Source: Nostoc favosum CHAB5714 | Lineage (GTDB): Bacteria; Cyanobacteriota; Cyanobacteriia; Cyanobacteriales; Nostocaceae | Length of the DNA stretch: 32,448 nt | Direction: 5' to 3' | Assembly: GCF_020829495.1 (NCBI RefSeq) | Contig: NZ_JAIVFQ010000077.1 | Span: forward strand, 1 to 32,448 | Shown: piece by piece, positions 15,511-23,311 of the stretch | How the letters are laid out: each line of letters starts with the position of its first letter | Numbering within the stretch: position 1 is the first letter of the stretch | Program-made: the position numbers and the translations under genes | The notes under the pieces: model-generated | The model's input: the letters and a program-made list of their open reading frames with translations, nothing else | Told to the model about the DNA's origin: nothing | Database searches by the model: none

Positions 15511-16256
15511 TTTACTTACTGATGCAAGCATAACTCGACTGTTTTAATAGCTATTAAACGATTTAATCTTCGCAGGCGATCGCTATTGGCATTAGGACTT
15601 ACGGATTAAAGGTAAATACCAAATATAGATGTTTTAAAAACACATCTGTCTTAGGGCTAATTTATTAATTACCCCTACAGTACGGGTGTATTTACCATCA
15701 AAAAATGCTCAATAAAAGCCTGAAAAAACCTATTTTGGTAGATGCATACTATGACTAATTTGTACAGCGTGTAAGCCTTAGTCCTGTTCACTTGAAAGTA
15801 CCTTTAACAAAAAGAATAAAAAAAGCTTGAAGAGCAAAGGTAAAAAATCTTATCTTTTTTCGTTTGCCCTTTAACCTGATTCTGCAAGAACTTTATTTAA
15901 TGCCTTTTGTGGAGGACTAAATCAGACTTTTGCTAGGGCGTAGACGCACAGCGCAAAGCCAAGAGGTTTCCGTTGCTTTGGGCTTGTTGTCAGACATCGC
16001 AACCTAAACGCAATCAAATTGTTGCTCTGGTTTTATACCAATTCTTTGTAAGGGTGCATATATTTACCCCCCAAGGCATCGGCGGGACTACTGGGGTATC
16101 TTGTTATGTGCATCTATATATATATTATTGGTTTTAGCAAATTTCTAACTGCACGGTTATTTTTACCCTGCTGCATTAGTATGTCAAAATAAAAATACCC
16201 GATACATCAAGGTGAGCGATCGCTCCAAAAGCTAGATTAAAGGATTGACCTGAGCA
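15511..16256. other. Long intergenic region without recognisable gene
   Basis: It holds a GCGATCGC site near 15577 and a hairpin AGATGT...ACATCT at about 15626-15646. A single ATACCAATTCTTTG element end lies near 16035, as does a GGGCGTAGACGCACAGCGCAAAGCC repeat-type tract near 15936. The promoter of the DUF2996 gene should lie in the last 150 bases. I see no convincing ORF. Confidence 0.5.
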
Positions 16257-16919
16257 ATGGCAGACCCAACCAATCACAATCAAGCGGGAGAAGTAGCTCC
16301 CAGCACTGTTGACAAGCAAGCTCCCAGTGTGGCTGAAGAACACGCTCCTAGTACAGACTCACCCGAAGCTACAGACCTTCCTACTGCTAACACGCCAGAT
16401 CCGAAAGCTGCAAACCCCGAAGATAACCCTAATGCTGCTAAACCAGCTGCTGCATCACCCAAGCGAGAAAAACCCGCAGCCGCCGCAGCAACAGGAGAAA
16501 AACCCGCAGCCGCAGCTAAAGCCGCCAAAAAGGAAAAAGCCCCATCTGTTGAAGATAAGCCATTTGTAGAGTTCATCGAGCAAGACTACTTGCCAGCTTT
16601 ACAAAAAGCGATCGCTCAACAAGGTGTGAAAGATTTACAGGTGTCTTTTGCCAAGCAGAAAGTACCAATCACTGGCTTTGAATCTGCTGAAGAATGCTGG
16701 CAAATTATCGGCAGTTGGAAAGAAATCGGTCTGCGTCAGTTTAACCTGTATTTCCCAGAAGAAGATATTCAAGGGAAAAAGGGATTTTCCTGTAATGAAG
16801 GCAAAAAACCTAGCACTCTTGAGTCATTCTTAATCGATGAGCGCAAAATTACCCTCGATTTGCTGGTATTTGGCTTAGTGCAGCGCTTAGACGGTCAAAA
16901 ATGGCTAGGTATAAATTAG
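16257..16919 (+). CDS. DUF2996 family protein with Ala/Pro/Lys-rich N-terminal tail
   Basis: The 220-aa protein has a low-complexity N-terminal half (1-100), rich in Ala, Pro, Lys and Glu and probably unstructured. It contains a repeated REKPAAAAA/GEKPAAAAK element. The conserved domain follows: FVEFIEQDYLPALQKAIAQQ, CWQIIGSWKEIGLRQFNLYF and a C-terminal ERKITLDLLVFGLVQRLDGQ. This matches the DUF2996 domain found throughout cyanobacteria and in some plastid-bearing eukaryotes. The biochemical role is not established. No transmembrane segment. The 5' part has a base composition typical of repeats, which produces long antisense frames that are not genes. Confidence 0.8.
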   Translation: MADPTNHNQAGEVAPSTVDKQAPSVAEEHAPSTDSPEATDLPTANTPDPKAANPEDNPNAAKPAAASPKREKPAAAAATGEKPAAAAKAAKKEKAPSVEDKPFVEFIEQDYLPALQKAIAQQGVKDLQVSFAKQKVPITGFESAEECWQIIGSWKEIGLRQFNLYFPEEDIQGKKGFSCNEGKKPSTLESFLIDERKITLDLLVFGLVQRLDGQKWLGIN

Positions 16920-17000
16920 TCATTGGTCACTTGTACTGAGCAAAGCCGAAGTATTAGTCATTAGTCATTGGTTTTTTAACAAAGGACAAATGACAAACGA
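16920..17000. repeat. Heptamer short tandem repeats between convergent genes
   Basis: TAGTCATTAGTCATTGG and AACAAAGGACAAATGACAAA are the same two repeat types seen at 372-454. They fill the gap between the DUF2996 gene and the TM2 gene and can pair with one another. Confidence 0.75.
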
Positions 17001-17004
17001 CTAT

Positions 17005-17499
17005 TTAAAGTTCATGGAAATGGTAGATAACGGCTCCAGTATTGGGGTCGTTATCTATTTTCACGTAACCTGATTTGTACATCTCATTGAGGGTAGCTTC
17101 CACTTCAGCAAAGCTAGCTCCCGTGAACTTTACGCCTTGAGTCACAGTTAAAATACCACCCTTGCTTTCTGCCGCTTCAATCAGTTTAATCATGAGTTGG
17201 TTGCCTGTTGGGCGGTGGACTTGAGAGGCAACCACTGCTTGATTTAACGGCACACCAAGGGGAGATACACCCGCTTTTAATCTCAGGTTGTTTTCGTATT
17301 CGTCAACCATGTTGGGAATGAGGAACAAATCCACGAACTGCCCTATACCAAACACACCACCGGTAAACAGCCACAACAAACCAGTCCCGATCTTGCCATT
17401 GTAGAAACGATGCAGTCCTCCTAATCCGAAAAAGACTGCTACAGACAAGATGTAAGAGACAAGAAGTCGGTCTTTATGCTGATTGTTTTCAAGATTCAT
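17005..17499 (-). CDS. TM2-domain membrane protein with C-terminal winged-helix-like domain
   Basis: The 164-aa protein opens with a TM2 domain. One helix (about 12-30, LLVSYILSVAVFFGLGGLHR) leads through the diagnostic GGLHRFYNGKIGTGLLWLFTGG turn to a second helix (about 37-58), then DLFLIPNMVDEYN. The C-terminal part (about 97-164) reads MIKLIEAAESKGGILTVTQG, with LNEMYKSGYVKIDND, a helix-turn-helix/winged-helix pattern ending in a two-stranded wing. TM2 proteins are widespread and poorly understood. The gene converges on the DUF2996 gene. Confidence 0.85.
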   Translation of the reverse strand: MNLENNQHKDRLLVSYILSVAVFFGLGGLHRFYNGKIGTGLLWLFTGGVFGIGQFVDLFLIPNMVDEYENNLRLKAGVSPLGVPLNQAVVASQVHRPTGNQLMIKLIEAAESKGGILTVTQGVKFTGASFAEVEATLNEMYKSGYVKIDNDPNTGAVIYHFHEL

Positions 17500-18038
17500 C
17501 TCGTTTTCAACCTTTTGGATTTGCTCTTGTTGTCTGATATGGGTTTTCTATACTGATTGTAGTAACAACCACAGAAAATTACTGAGATAGCAGTGCTTTG
17601 AGAATACAAGAAGTGCGTGCTACTCCACTTGATCGAAACAGTGCTGATCGCTGAACTACGTTTATTTGACTACTAATCCGCGATTCTTGGTTCCGCAAAT
17701 ATTGAATGATTGTTGCAACTCTTAATCTTTTGCTTACAAATTTCTAACCCGCACCTTGGTAGACTGAACTTTATACAATTGGATTATTGTGGGCTGTTAC
17801 AGCTTGCCAGAGCATTACCCTTGGCTTTGTGGTGAGGCAGTCCTATCTTCTCCCATTCGTGAGAGGCTAGCGCCAACGGGGTTTCCCACATGAGGAACTG
17901 CCGTTAGCGTAGCGGTGAGCCAGCGCGGTCTTGGGGGTTTCCCCCATGAGCGACTGACGAACCCGAAGGGTAGCGACTGTGCGTAGCTTCACCCGAAGGG
18001 TCTACTTAAGATAATAAAGACGAAAGAGCAATCAAGAC
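17500..18038. other. Upstream region of acsF with dispersed palindromic repeats
   Basis: From about 17860 to 18005 the sequence is made of short palindromes of a type common in Nostocales, such as GGGGGTTTCCCCC and ACCCGAAGGGT repeated twice, with GTAGCG-type tracts between. A 20-base segment at 17693-17712 also occurs inside acsF. The acsF promoter is likely here but cannot be pinned down. Confidence 0.5.
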
Positions 18039-19115
18039 ATGGTAGATTCCCTCAAAAAACCAGGCTTTGAAGAAATCCGGCCAGGGATTAAAGTCCCGGC
18101 AAAAGAAACCCTGTTAACACCTCGGTTTTATACTACCGATTTTGATGAAATGGCGCGGATGGATATCTCCGTCAATGAAGACGAGTTACAAGCCATTCTC
18201 GAAGAGTTCCGCACTGACTACAACCGCCATCACTTTGTTCGGGATGCCGAGTTTGAACAATCCTGGGATCATATTGACGGGGAAACTCGCCGATTGTTCG
18301 TTGAGTTTCTAGAACGCTCATGTACGGCAGAGTTTTCCGGCTTTTTACTGTATAAAGAACTTGGCCGTCGCTTGAAAGGAAAAAGCCCCGTCTTGGCAGA
18401 GTGTTTTAACCTGATGTCACGGGATGAAGCACGTCACGCTGGCTTTTTAAACAAAGCTTTGTCGGACTTTAATCTGTCCCTAGATTTAGGGTTTTTGACT
18501 AAGAGTCGCAATTATACCTTCTTTAAACCGAAATTCATCTTCTACGCTACTTATCTTTCTGAGAAGATCGGTTATTGGCGCTACATCACCATTTATCGCC
18601 ATTTAGAAGCACATCCCGAAGACCGAGTTTATCCAATCTTCCGGTTCTTCGAGAACTGGTGTCAAGATGAAAACCGTCACGGCGATTTCTTTGATGCGAT
18701 CATGAAATCCCAGCCGCAAATATTGAATGATTGGAAAGCACGGCTGTGGAGTCGGTTCTTCTTGTTGTCGGTGTTTGCGACAATGTATCTCAATGACATC
18801 CAACGCAAGGACTTTTATGCCACCCTTGGATTGGATGCGCGAGAATACGACATCCATGTAATTAAGAAGACTAACGAAAACGCAGGTCGAGTGTTCCCAT
18901 TGATGCTGGATGTAGAGAATCCAGAGTTTTATCAACGGTTGGATACTTGTATAAGCAATAACGAGAAGCTGAGTGCGATCGCTAACTCCAGCACTCCCAA
19001 ATTCCTGCAAATCTTCCAAAAACTGCCGCTTTACATCTCCAATGGCTGGCAGTTATTGCGCCTGTACCTGATGAAACCGATTGATACTGTTTCTGCTCAA
19101 GGGGCAGTTCGTTAA
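18039..19115 (+). CDS. acsF: Magnesium-protoporphyrin IX monomethyl ester (oxidative) cyclase
   Basis: AcsF forms the isocyclic fifth ring of chlorophyll, converting Mg-protoporphyrin IX monomethyl ester to divinyl-protochlorophyllide using oxygen. It is a membrane-associated diiron enzyme. The 358-aa protein is full length. Ferritin-like iron ligands are visible in ERSCTAEFSG (Glu98), SRDEARHAGF (Glu130, His133) and CQDENRHGDF (Glu211, His214). The motif LTPRFYTTDFDEM near the N-terminus is typical. Nostocales often carry more than one acsF-like gene for different oxygen levels; which paralogue this is cannot be told from one sequence. No pigment genes are adjacent. A strong terminator follows. 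Confidence 0.95.
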   Translation: MVDSLKKPGFEEIRPGIKVPAKETLLTPRFYTTDFDEMARMDISVNEDELQAILEEFRTDYNRHHFVRDAEFEQSWDHIDGETRRLFVEFLERSCTAEFSGFLLYKELGRRLKGKSPVLAECFNLMSRDEARHAGFLNKALSDFNLSLDLGFLTKSRNYTFFKPKFIFYATYLSEKIGYWRYITIYRHLEAHPEDRVYPIFRFFENWCQDENRHGDFFDAIMKSQPQILNDWKARLWSRFFLLSVFATMYLNDIQRKDFYATLGLDAREYDIHVIKKTNENAGRVFPLMLDVENPEFYQRLDTCISNNEKLSAIANSSTPKFLQIFQKLPLYISNGWQLLRLYLMKPIDTVSAQGAVR

Positions 19116-19140
19116 GTTATAACAGGTTTGCGAAAGCTTT

Positions 19141-19173
19141 AGTGGTTCTGCTGATTGCAGAGCCACTTTTTTT
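19141..19173 (+). terminator. Intrinsic terminator of acsF
   Basis: AGTGGTTCTGC pairs with GCAGAGCCACT (one G-U pair) around a TGATT loop and runs straight into seven T residues, 25 bases after the stop. Confidence 0.9.
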
Positions 19174-19450
19174 GTCCTAAATATTACAGGTCACTAGTAC
19201 TGCGATCGCTAATTTGCTGCCAGGCAAAAATCGGATCTGATGAAAAAATTACGCTATAGTACATTTGAATTGAAAGTATTAGCGCGATCGCCTTCTTTAT
19301 CAAACAGAATGATTTTGATGAAGCGTCATTCTATAGGGATTCTCAAAAGAAAAATGCTCAAGCTAATTATTCAAGCCCCCAGATTCATCCGCTTATCATT
19401 ACCCACATTTTTGTAACAGTCAAAGTATCGCGTCCACCGACATCCCGCCC
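19174..19450. other. Intergenic, nothing identifiable
   Basis: It contains two HIP1-type GCGATCGC/GCGATCGCC sites near 19201 and 19284. No ORF or hairpin beyond chance. Confidence 0.4.
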
Positions 19451-19603
19451 AGAACTTAAGTTCTGCGGCTCATAGCCTAAGTCCACTTAAGTGGACTGAA
19501 ATTTTCCCAAACACACAGAGTCTAACCATCTACATGACTTAAAACCTTGTATTTAGTCCTCTTGAGAGGACTTAACCTATTAGCCTCGGAATTTATTCCA
19601 AGG
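19451..19603. repeat. Cluster of four small palindromes
   Basis: AGAACTTAAGTTCT (19451-19464) and AGTCCACTTAAGTGGACT (19480-19497) are perfect palindromes. AGTCCTC-TTGA-GAGGACT (19555-19572) and CCTCGGAAT-TTA-TTCCAAGG (19584-19603) are hairpins, the last with one internal mismatch. The grouping looks like a composite intergenic repeat, possibly the decayed end of an IS200/IS605-type element. Confidence 0.6.
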
Positions 19604-19642
19604 CGGGTTGGCAACGAAGCCAGAGATTAAAAAGATATGGTA

Positions 19643-19746
19643 ATACCATTTCACTTTAATAATGATACAAATATGTTATTAGGGGCTTGTCTTTGCCATG
19701 CCCCTACGATAAATCTATATGTATCAGGGTTTTCGTGAATTGGTAT
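19643..19746. mobile_element. Palindrome-ended intergenic element, 104 bp
   Basis: ATACCATTTCAC...TGATAC on the left is mirrored by GTATCA...GTGAATTGGTAT on the right, with one mismatch in the outer 12. It encloses TAGGGGCTTGTCTTTGCC, a phrase that recurs at 32316. It appears related in its ends to 6886-6985. Confidence 0.6.
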
Positions 19747-19783
19747 AAGGACAAGGATTCATCCGTGGGGTCTTTAATACAAG

Positions 19784-20230
19784 CTAACTTGTCGCTGCTG
19801 CTTTGTTTCCATTCTGGCTGCCATTTTTGCTGCCGTTACCGTTCACACCGACAATGAATGACGGTTGCTGTGAACTGGGAACTGGTGACTCACCTCGCAG
19901 TCCCTTGCGGCGTTGGTTCTTAGGAACACCTCCCGCCATGCCGTATTCCACACTGCTTTTACCATATTGAATAGCAACTCCCAACAGCATATGCTCTGCC
20001 ATATCTGCCAACTCGCGCTCTGTTTCGAGCATTTCATGGTACAACTTATCGAGGTTAGAAAGAGCAGTGTTATATAAATGCTCTCTAGTTCGCATCGTCT
20101 CAATTAGGGTTGAAAAGGCCGGTAGGCTGAGTCCATTGCCGACATTTAAATTCGGATCAATTGAGTTGATGCCAGCAGCACGACGCACTGCTTTCTCTAA
20201 CACCTGAGACGTTCTTTTTTTCCGAGCCAT
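19784..20230 (-). CDS. Small conserved-looking protein of unknown function
   Basis: With the ATG at 20230 (MARKKRTSQVLEKAVRRAAG), preceded by AAGG at good distance, the protein has 148 aa. The frame extends 7 codons further upstream, but that start lacks a ribosome-binding site. It has a basic N-terminus and a central helical segment with coiled-coil character (about 45-85, ETMRTREHLYNTALSNLDKL, then EMLETERELADMAEHML). A low-complexity Gly/Asn/Ser tail (NGNGSKNGSQNGNK) closes it. No transmembrane segment or catalytic motif. Function unknown. Confidence 0.7.
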   Translation of the reverse strand: MARKKRTSQVLEKAVRRAAGINSIDPNLNVGNGLSLPAFSTLIETMRTREHLYNTALSNLDKLYHEMLETERELADMAEHMLLGVAIQYGKSSVEYGMAGGVPKNQRRKGLRGESPVPSSQQPSFIVGVNGNGSKNGSQNGNKAAATS

Positions 20231-20372
20231 GATATGAACCTTGTAATCCAATACGGTTAATATTCTTTACTCTAAAGAACTTCCGTATTGATCAGCTTGA
20301 GAGAACTCCGGTAATTATTAAATGGTTTTTGTTACATAGCGATATTGTAATGAATGCGTGATATACCGAAAT

Positions 20373-20673
20373 GAGAAAGCAATCAAGCTTTTGAGAAAGC
20401 AATATTTGTTTTTGCTTGCTGAATTTACCGAAATGAGAAAGCAATCAAGCATTTTGAGAAAGCAATATTTGTTTTTGCTTGCTGAATCTACTGAAATGAA
20501 TGCGCGATATACCGAAATGAGAAAGCAATCAAGCATTTTGAGAAAGCAATATTTGTTTTTGCTTGCTGAATCTACTGAAATGAGAAAGCAATCAAGCATT
20601 TTGAGAAAGCAATATTTGTTTTTGCTTGCTGAATCTACTGAAATGAGAAAGCAATCAAGCATTTTGAGAAAGC
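20373..20673. repeat. Array of 63-bp repeats built from 21-bp monomers
   Basis: Units start at 20373, 20435, 20519, 20582 and 20645. Spacings are 62, 84, 63 and 63; the 84 contains one extra 21-bp monomer. Each unit is three 21-mers: two of the GAGAAAGCAATCAAGCATT / GAGAAAGCAATATTTGTT type and one GCTTGCTGAATCTACTGAA. Because the period is a multiple of three, long open frames exist on both strands; they are repeat artefacts. The monomer is shared with 1444-1739. Confidence 0.9.
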
Positions 20674-20721
20674 TATATGCTTAATTGCTTATTGAAATCG
20701 ACTTGAGCAGGTATTAAAACC

Positions 20722-20836
20722 CAATACAGTTCAGTTAAGCATTTTTTTCTTCTCTCTATGTTCTCTGCGCCTCTGTGGTTCGTCGTTAAAAAAAATGATT
20801 TAGATAAAGAGTTTTAGCCTTAACCCAAGCGTATTG
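20722..20836. mobile_element. Second copy of the small inverted-repeat element, 115 bp, with 10-bp target duplication
   Basis: Ends CAATACAGTTCAGTTAAG and CTTAACCCAAGCGTATTG are identical to those of the 1743-1896 element. The interior is shorter by 39 bases. Exact direct repeats TATTAAAACC flank it at 20712-20721 and 20837-20846. The element sits just beyond the second 21-bp array, as the first copy sits beyond the first. Confidence 0.85.
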
Positions 20837-20962
20837 TATTAAAACCTTGACAAGCTTAGGTAAGATATTTTACTTTGAATTAAGAGTGTTAAAACTCATC
20901 AACGAATTTCAGCCGAACCTTGAAAACCGCATAATTCCGTTGAGATACATTGAGTTTTTTAG

Positions 20963-21835
20963 CTAATTGGAGGCTGATGAGCGCAAATTGTCTTTCTGCA
21001 ATTGCGAATTATCTTGGTCAGCGAAGGTTTTGAACTCTATCGCATCATGGCTACAAAAGAGGCGCACTTCACTATTGTGGTCGAGCGATAACGCACGCAA
21101 CTTATCTTGATTATAAAGTCGAGCCTTGCGGTCTACCTCCATGAACCATTGATAGGCACGCAGACCAGGTGTGCAAACTCGTTTAGGAGAGCCGATTTCG
21201 TGTCGGTAAAAGTAAGCATCGCCTGCATGTAAGAGCCAGCCTTCGGATGTCTCAATAGCGATACCTGCATGACCCCGTGTGTGACCGACGAGCGGTATCA
21301 GGAGAATTTCGGGTGGTAGTCCTTCGAGGTTACGTACTGCTTCAAAGCCAAACCAAGGTTCACCACCAGCCGAATAATACTTCCAATTTTCTACTTCGTC
21401 CCACTGGCCAGGGCGGTAACGTCGAGATGAGATAAAGCCCTGCCGTTCCCGCGCTGCTTCAATCTCACTGAGCATTACATGCACGGTTGCTTCTGGAAAA
21501 TCTTCCAACCCGCCTGCATGGTCAAAATCGAGGTGAGTAAGCACTATGTGACGGACATCGCGCGGGTTCAAGCCGAGCTTTTCAATAGCCGCAACCGCCG
21601 TGTATTTTTCTTCAAACTTGATGCGATTCAAATTCATGAAGAAGGGGCTGAGTCTTGATAATGGCGCTTGAATATCGCGCTGACCGAAGCCTGTATCTAT
21701 GAGAACGAGTCCCTGATTTGTCTCGATGAGCAGACAGTGACAGACCAGACAAGCTGTTAGCCCACGACTAAAGCCGTCGAAGAGCGCCCCACCAATCGGG
21801 CACATACAACCGCAATTAAGATGATGAATACGCAT
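20963..21835 (-). CDS. MBL-fold metallo-hydrolase, lactonase-like
   Basis: The 290-aa protein has the metallo-beta-lactamase HLDFDH motif (101-106, in VLTHLDFDHAGGLEDF), a preceding GLVLIDTGFG strand-loop, PLVGHTRGHAGI (third metal-binding His), and LLHAGDAYF with the bridging Asp. This is the arrangement of two-metal hydrolases such as N-acyl-homoserine lactonases and related broad-range esterases. The substrate cannot be told from the sequence. The N-terminal HHLNCGCMCPIGGALFDG is cysteine-rich and resembles a subgroup of lactonase-like proteins in cyanobacteria. No signal peptide. No partner genes nearby. Confidence 0.85.
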   Translation of the reverse strand: MRIHHLNCGCMCPIGGALFDGFSRGLTACLVCHCLLIETNQGLVLIDTGFGQRDIQAPLSRLSPFFMNLNRIKFEEKYTAVAAIEKLGLNPRDVRHIVLTHLDFDHAGGLEDFPEATVHVMLSEIEAARERQGFISSRRYRPGQWDEVENWKYYSAGGEPWFGFEAVRNLEGLPPEILLIPLVGHTRGHAGIAIETSEGWLLHAGDAYFYRHEIGSPKRVCTPGLRAYQWFMEVDRKARLYNQDKLRALSLDHNSEVRLFCSHDAIEFKTFADQDNSQLQKDNLRSSASN

Positions 21836-22017
21836 AAATTATTCTACCGAGCATCAATCTCTTTTAAAGATGAAAAAATATGAATAATCACCATACTTAG
21901 GAATGAACAAATTTATGTTTTCACAGAATTTAATTGCTGAGTTACTTTTGCTGTCTGTGTCTAAAGTCTAGTGAAATCGATTTGCGGGTTTGACTTGTTT
22001 AGGTTGTAATTGTGAGA

Positions 22018-22332
22018 ATGAGTCTGACTCGCTACGATCGCATTAGAAATTTATCGCATCTGAGTATGGCAAAGCAGGACGCTCCACTCACAGGAGAAGC
22101 GCTAATTAAGGAAGTCTGTCGGCGGATTCGGGTAGCCCGCAGCTATTGGGATGCTCACAATAACGCTGCCTGTCGGGGTGAGCGCGATCGCGCAATCTTC
22201 CTTTACAATACACTGAGCAAGGAACAAAAAGAGCAGATTCCGCAAGTGTTGCGGGTATGGCTGCGCTATCGCAGTGAGAAGTACTTTGGCACACACCGAA
22301 CACCACCCAAATCGGCACGAAAATCAAAATAG
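22018..22332 (+). CDS. Small basic protein of unknown function
   Basis: About 104 aa from ATG at 22018; a GTG at 22012 is also in frame, and an internal ATG at 22066 gives an 88-aa form (MAKQDAPLTGEALIKEVCRR). The body is helical and basic: ALIKEVCRRIRVARSYWDAH, then LYNTLSKEQKEQIPQVLRVW, ending KSARKSK. There are no motifs I recognise. A perfect bidirectional-looking terminator follows at 22368, which supports a real transcription unit. Confidence 0.6.
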   Translation: MSLTRYDRIRNLSHLSMAKQDAPLTGEALIKEVCRRIRVARSYWDAHNNAACRGERDRAIFLYNTLSKEQKEQIPQVLRVWLRYRSEKYFGTHRTPPKSARKSK

Positions 22333-22367
22333 TCCTTATTGGGTATGATATTCACTGCATTACAGGT

Positions 22368-22400
22368 ACAGCAAGTAAAAAAGGTTTTTTTACTTGCTGT
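22368..22400 (+). terminator. Strong intrinsic terminator
   Basis: ACAGCAAGTAAAAAA pairs without mismatch with TTTTTTTACTTGCTGT around GG. The A/T half of the stem provides U-runs on both strands. It lies 36 bases after the stop at 22332. Confidence 0.85.
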
Positions 22401-22454
22401 AGAGCAAAATATTGTAACTTAGTAACTTGTAATCTGCTGTGTTAAATGAAAAGA

Positions 22455-22649
22455 TATTTTACAGCATTAGGCCAACAACTGGCGATTTGTGAAGGTACTG
22501 AGGTATATGGTAAACCATTCCTCGTGTAACCTTTGGGCTGTCCCGTTCTCTTGATATCTCATTTAAACTGCAAAACAGAGACTTGTAATGCCAAATTGGC
22601 AGAATCTTTCTGTCTTTAATTGAAGTGCCTCTGTCACTTCAACTTTTTC
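22455..22649 (+). ncRNA. Possible structured small RNA ending in its own terminator
   Basis: Between the terminator at 22368-22400 and a second intrinsic terminator at 22620-22649 (TTGAAGTG-7-CACTTCAA-CTTTTT) there is no ORF but a run of compact hairpins. These are GCCA-ACAAC-TGGC near 22472, GAGG-tat-ATGGT-AA-ACCAT-t-CCTC near 22500-22524, and TGCCAA-A-TTGGCA near 22589 nested inside CAGA..TCTG. A second terminator so soon after the first implies a transcript starting in between. Boundaries are approximate and I cannot match it to a named RNA; it is not obviously Yfr1 or 6S RNA. Confidence 0.4.
22620..22649 (+). terminator. Second intrinsic terminator
   Basis: Perfect 8-bp stem TTGAAGTG / CACTTCAA with loop CCTCTGT, followed by CTTTTTCTT. 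It would end a plus-strand transcript that begins after 22400. Confidence 0.7.
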
Positions 22650-22798
22650 TTAAAGGACGAATAGAAAGAGTTGATGGTAGTATGGTAAACTCTGCCAGTT
22701 GAATTGATAACTTTTAGCAAAGTTCGTTAAGCACGTCAAATTTAGGTCGGTTGTTACACACACCAGTCTGATTGTGATTAGTCATAATGTAGTGTAGT

Positions 22799-22816
22799 AG
22801 TGCAATATATTGCACT
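22799..22816. promoter_or_regulatory. Perfect 18-bp palindrome, probable operator
   Basis: AGTGCAATATATTGCACT is a complete dyad with no spacer, 30 bases upstream of the ATG at 22846. Perfect symmetry of this length next to a start is the usual look of a binding site for a dimeric repressor. No regulator gene is adjacent. Confidence 0.55.
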
Positions 22817-22845
22817 GTTACAAAAGCTAAATACAGAGGTAAACT

Positions 22846-23028
22846 ATGTTTCCTTTTTGGGGTAATGCCTGTTATGGAAGCGAACCCATTTCGCGCAAAG
22901 CTGGCTTAGAGCGGAAATTAAAATTCTTGATTTGGATGCGAGATGATTTAGAGTCCAGACTGGCTGGCATTAATGCTTCTATTGAGACCATTCGCCAACA
23001 AATAGAACGCTCAGACTCAGCTGTTTAG
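22846..23028 (+). CDS. 60-aa coiled-coil-like protein
   Basis: The ATG is preceded by AGAGG at proper distance. The product MFPFWGNACYGSEPISRKAG continues into an amphipathic helix (about 20-57; LERKLKFLIWMRDDLESRLA, then IETIRQQIERS) with heptad spacing of Leu/Ile/Met. A short aromatic N-terminus and a long charged helix suggest a small dimeric or membrane-peripheral protein. Function unknown. The operator-like palindrome just upstream supports regulated expression. Confidence 0.6.
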   Translation: MFPFWGNACYGSEPISRKAGLERKLKFLIWMRDDLESRLAGINASIETIRQQIERSDSAV

Positions 23029-23210
23029 AACTTAGTTCTTGCAGAGTTTGTACTTAATCCGATTGTAAGTCCTTTGTGACTGGGCGCTGTAGATGGGCTG
23101 CAAAGCGTGTTGTAAGTCTTTGTGCAGCGCTCTGTCACTAACTGACGCACAAAAGAGGCAGTCTTGAAAAACGAAGCCCAGTTTTTTGTCCTGGTGTCTG
23201 GTAGAACTAA

Positions 23211-23231
23211 CCTTGAATAAATAATTCAAGG
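23211..23231 (+). other. Hairpin upstream of the pentapeptide-repeat gene
   Basis: CCTTGAAT-AAATA-ATTCAAGG has a perfect 8-bp stem, about 80 bases before the start at 23312. No U-run follows, so it is a possible regulatory or protein-binding site rather than a terminator. Confidence 0.4.
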
Positions 23232-23311
23232 CAGAGATAGACTAAGCAGAGTATATTAATATCTTGAAGTTAGAGCCGTAATCGTCACTTAACGCGCCAA
23301 AACTTATACAA

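Noticed and set aside
16280..16576. 98-codon antisense frame rich in Ala and Gly opposite the DUF2996 gene
   Set aside because: It mirrors the low-complexity Ala/Pro/Lys codons of the real gene and shows no independent signal.
20373..20673. CRISPR array
   Set aside because: The units are direct tandem repeats with no unique spacers between them, and no cas gene is present.
20318..20684. Long open frames on both strands across the 63-bp array
   Set aside because: The period is a multiple of three, so any frame without a stop in one unit stays open. No ribosome-binding site, and the sequence is only the repeat.
22846..23028. Toxin-antitoxin pair with the neighbouring small genes
   Set aside because: No second gene overlaps or abuts it, and neither neighbour resembles a known toxin or antitoxin.
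23032..23229. 65-codon minus-strand frame between the coiled-coil ORF and the pentapeptide gene
   Set aside because: No ribosome-binding site, no protein-like pattern, and it covers the hairpin at 23211-23231.
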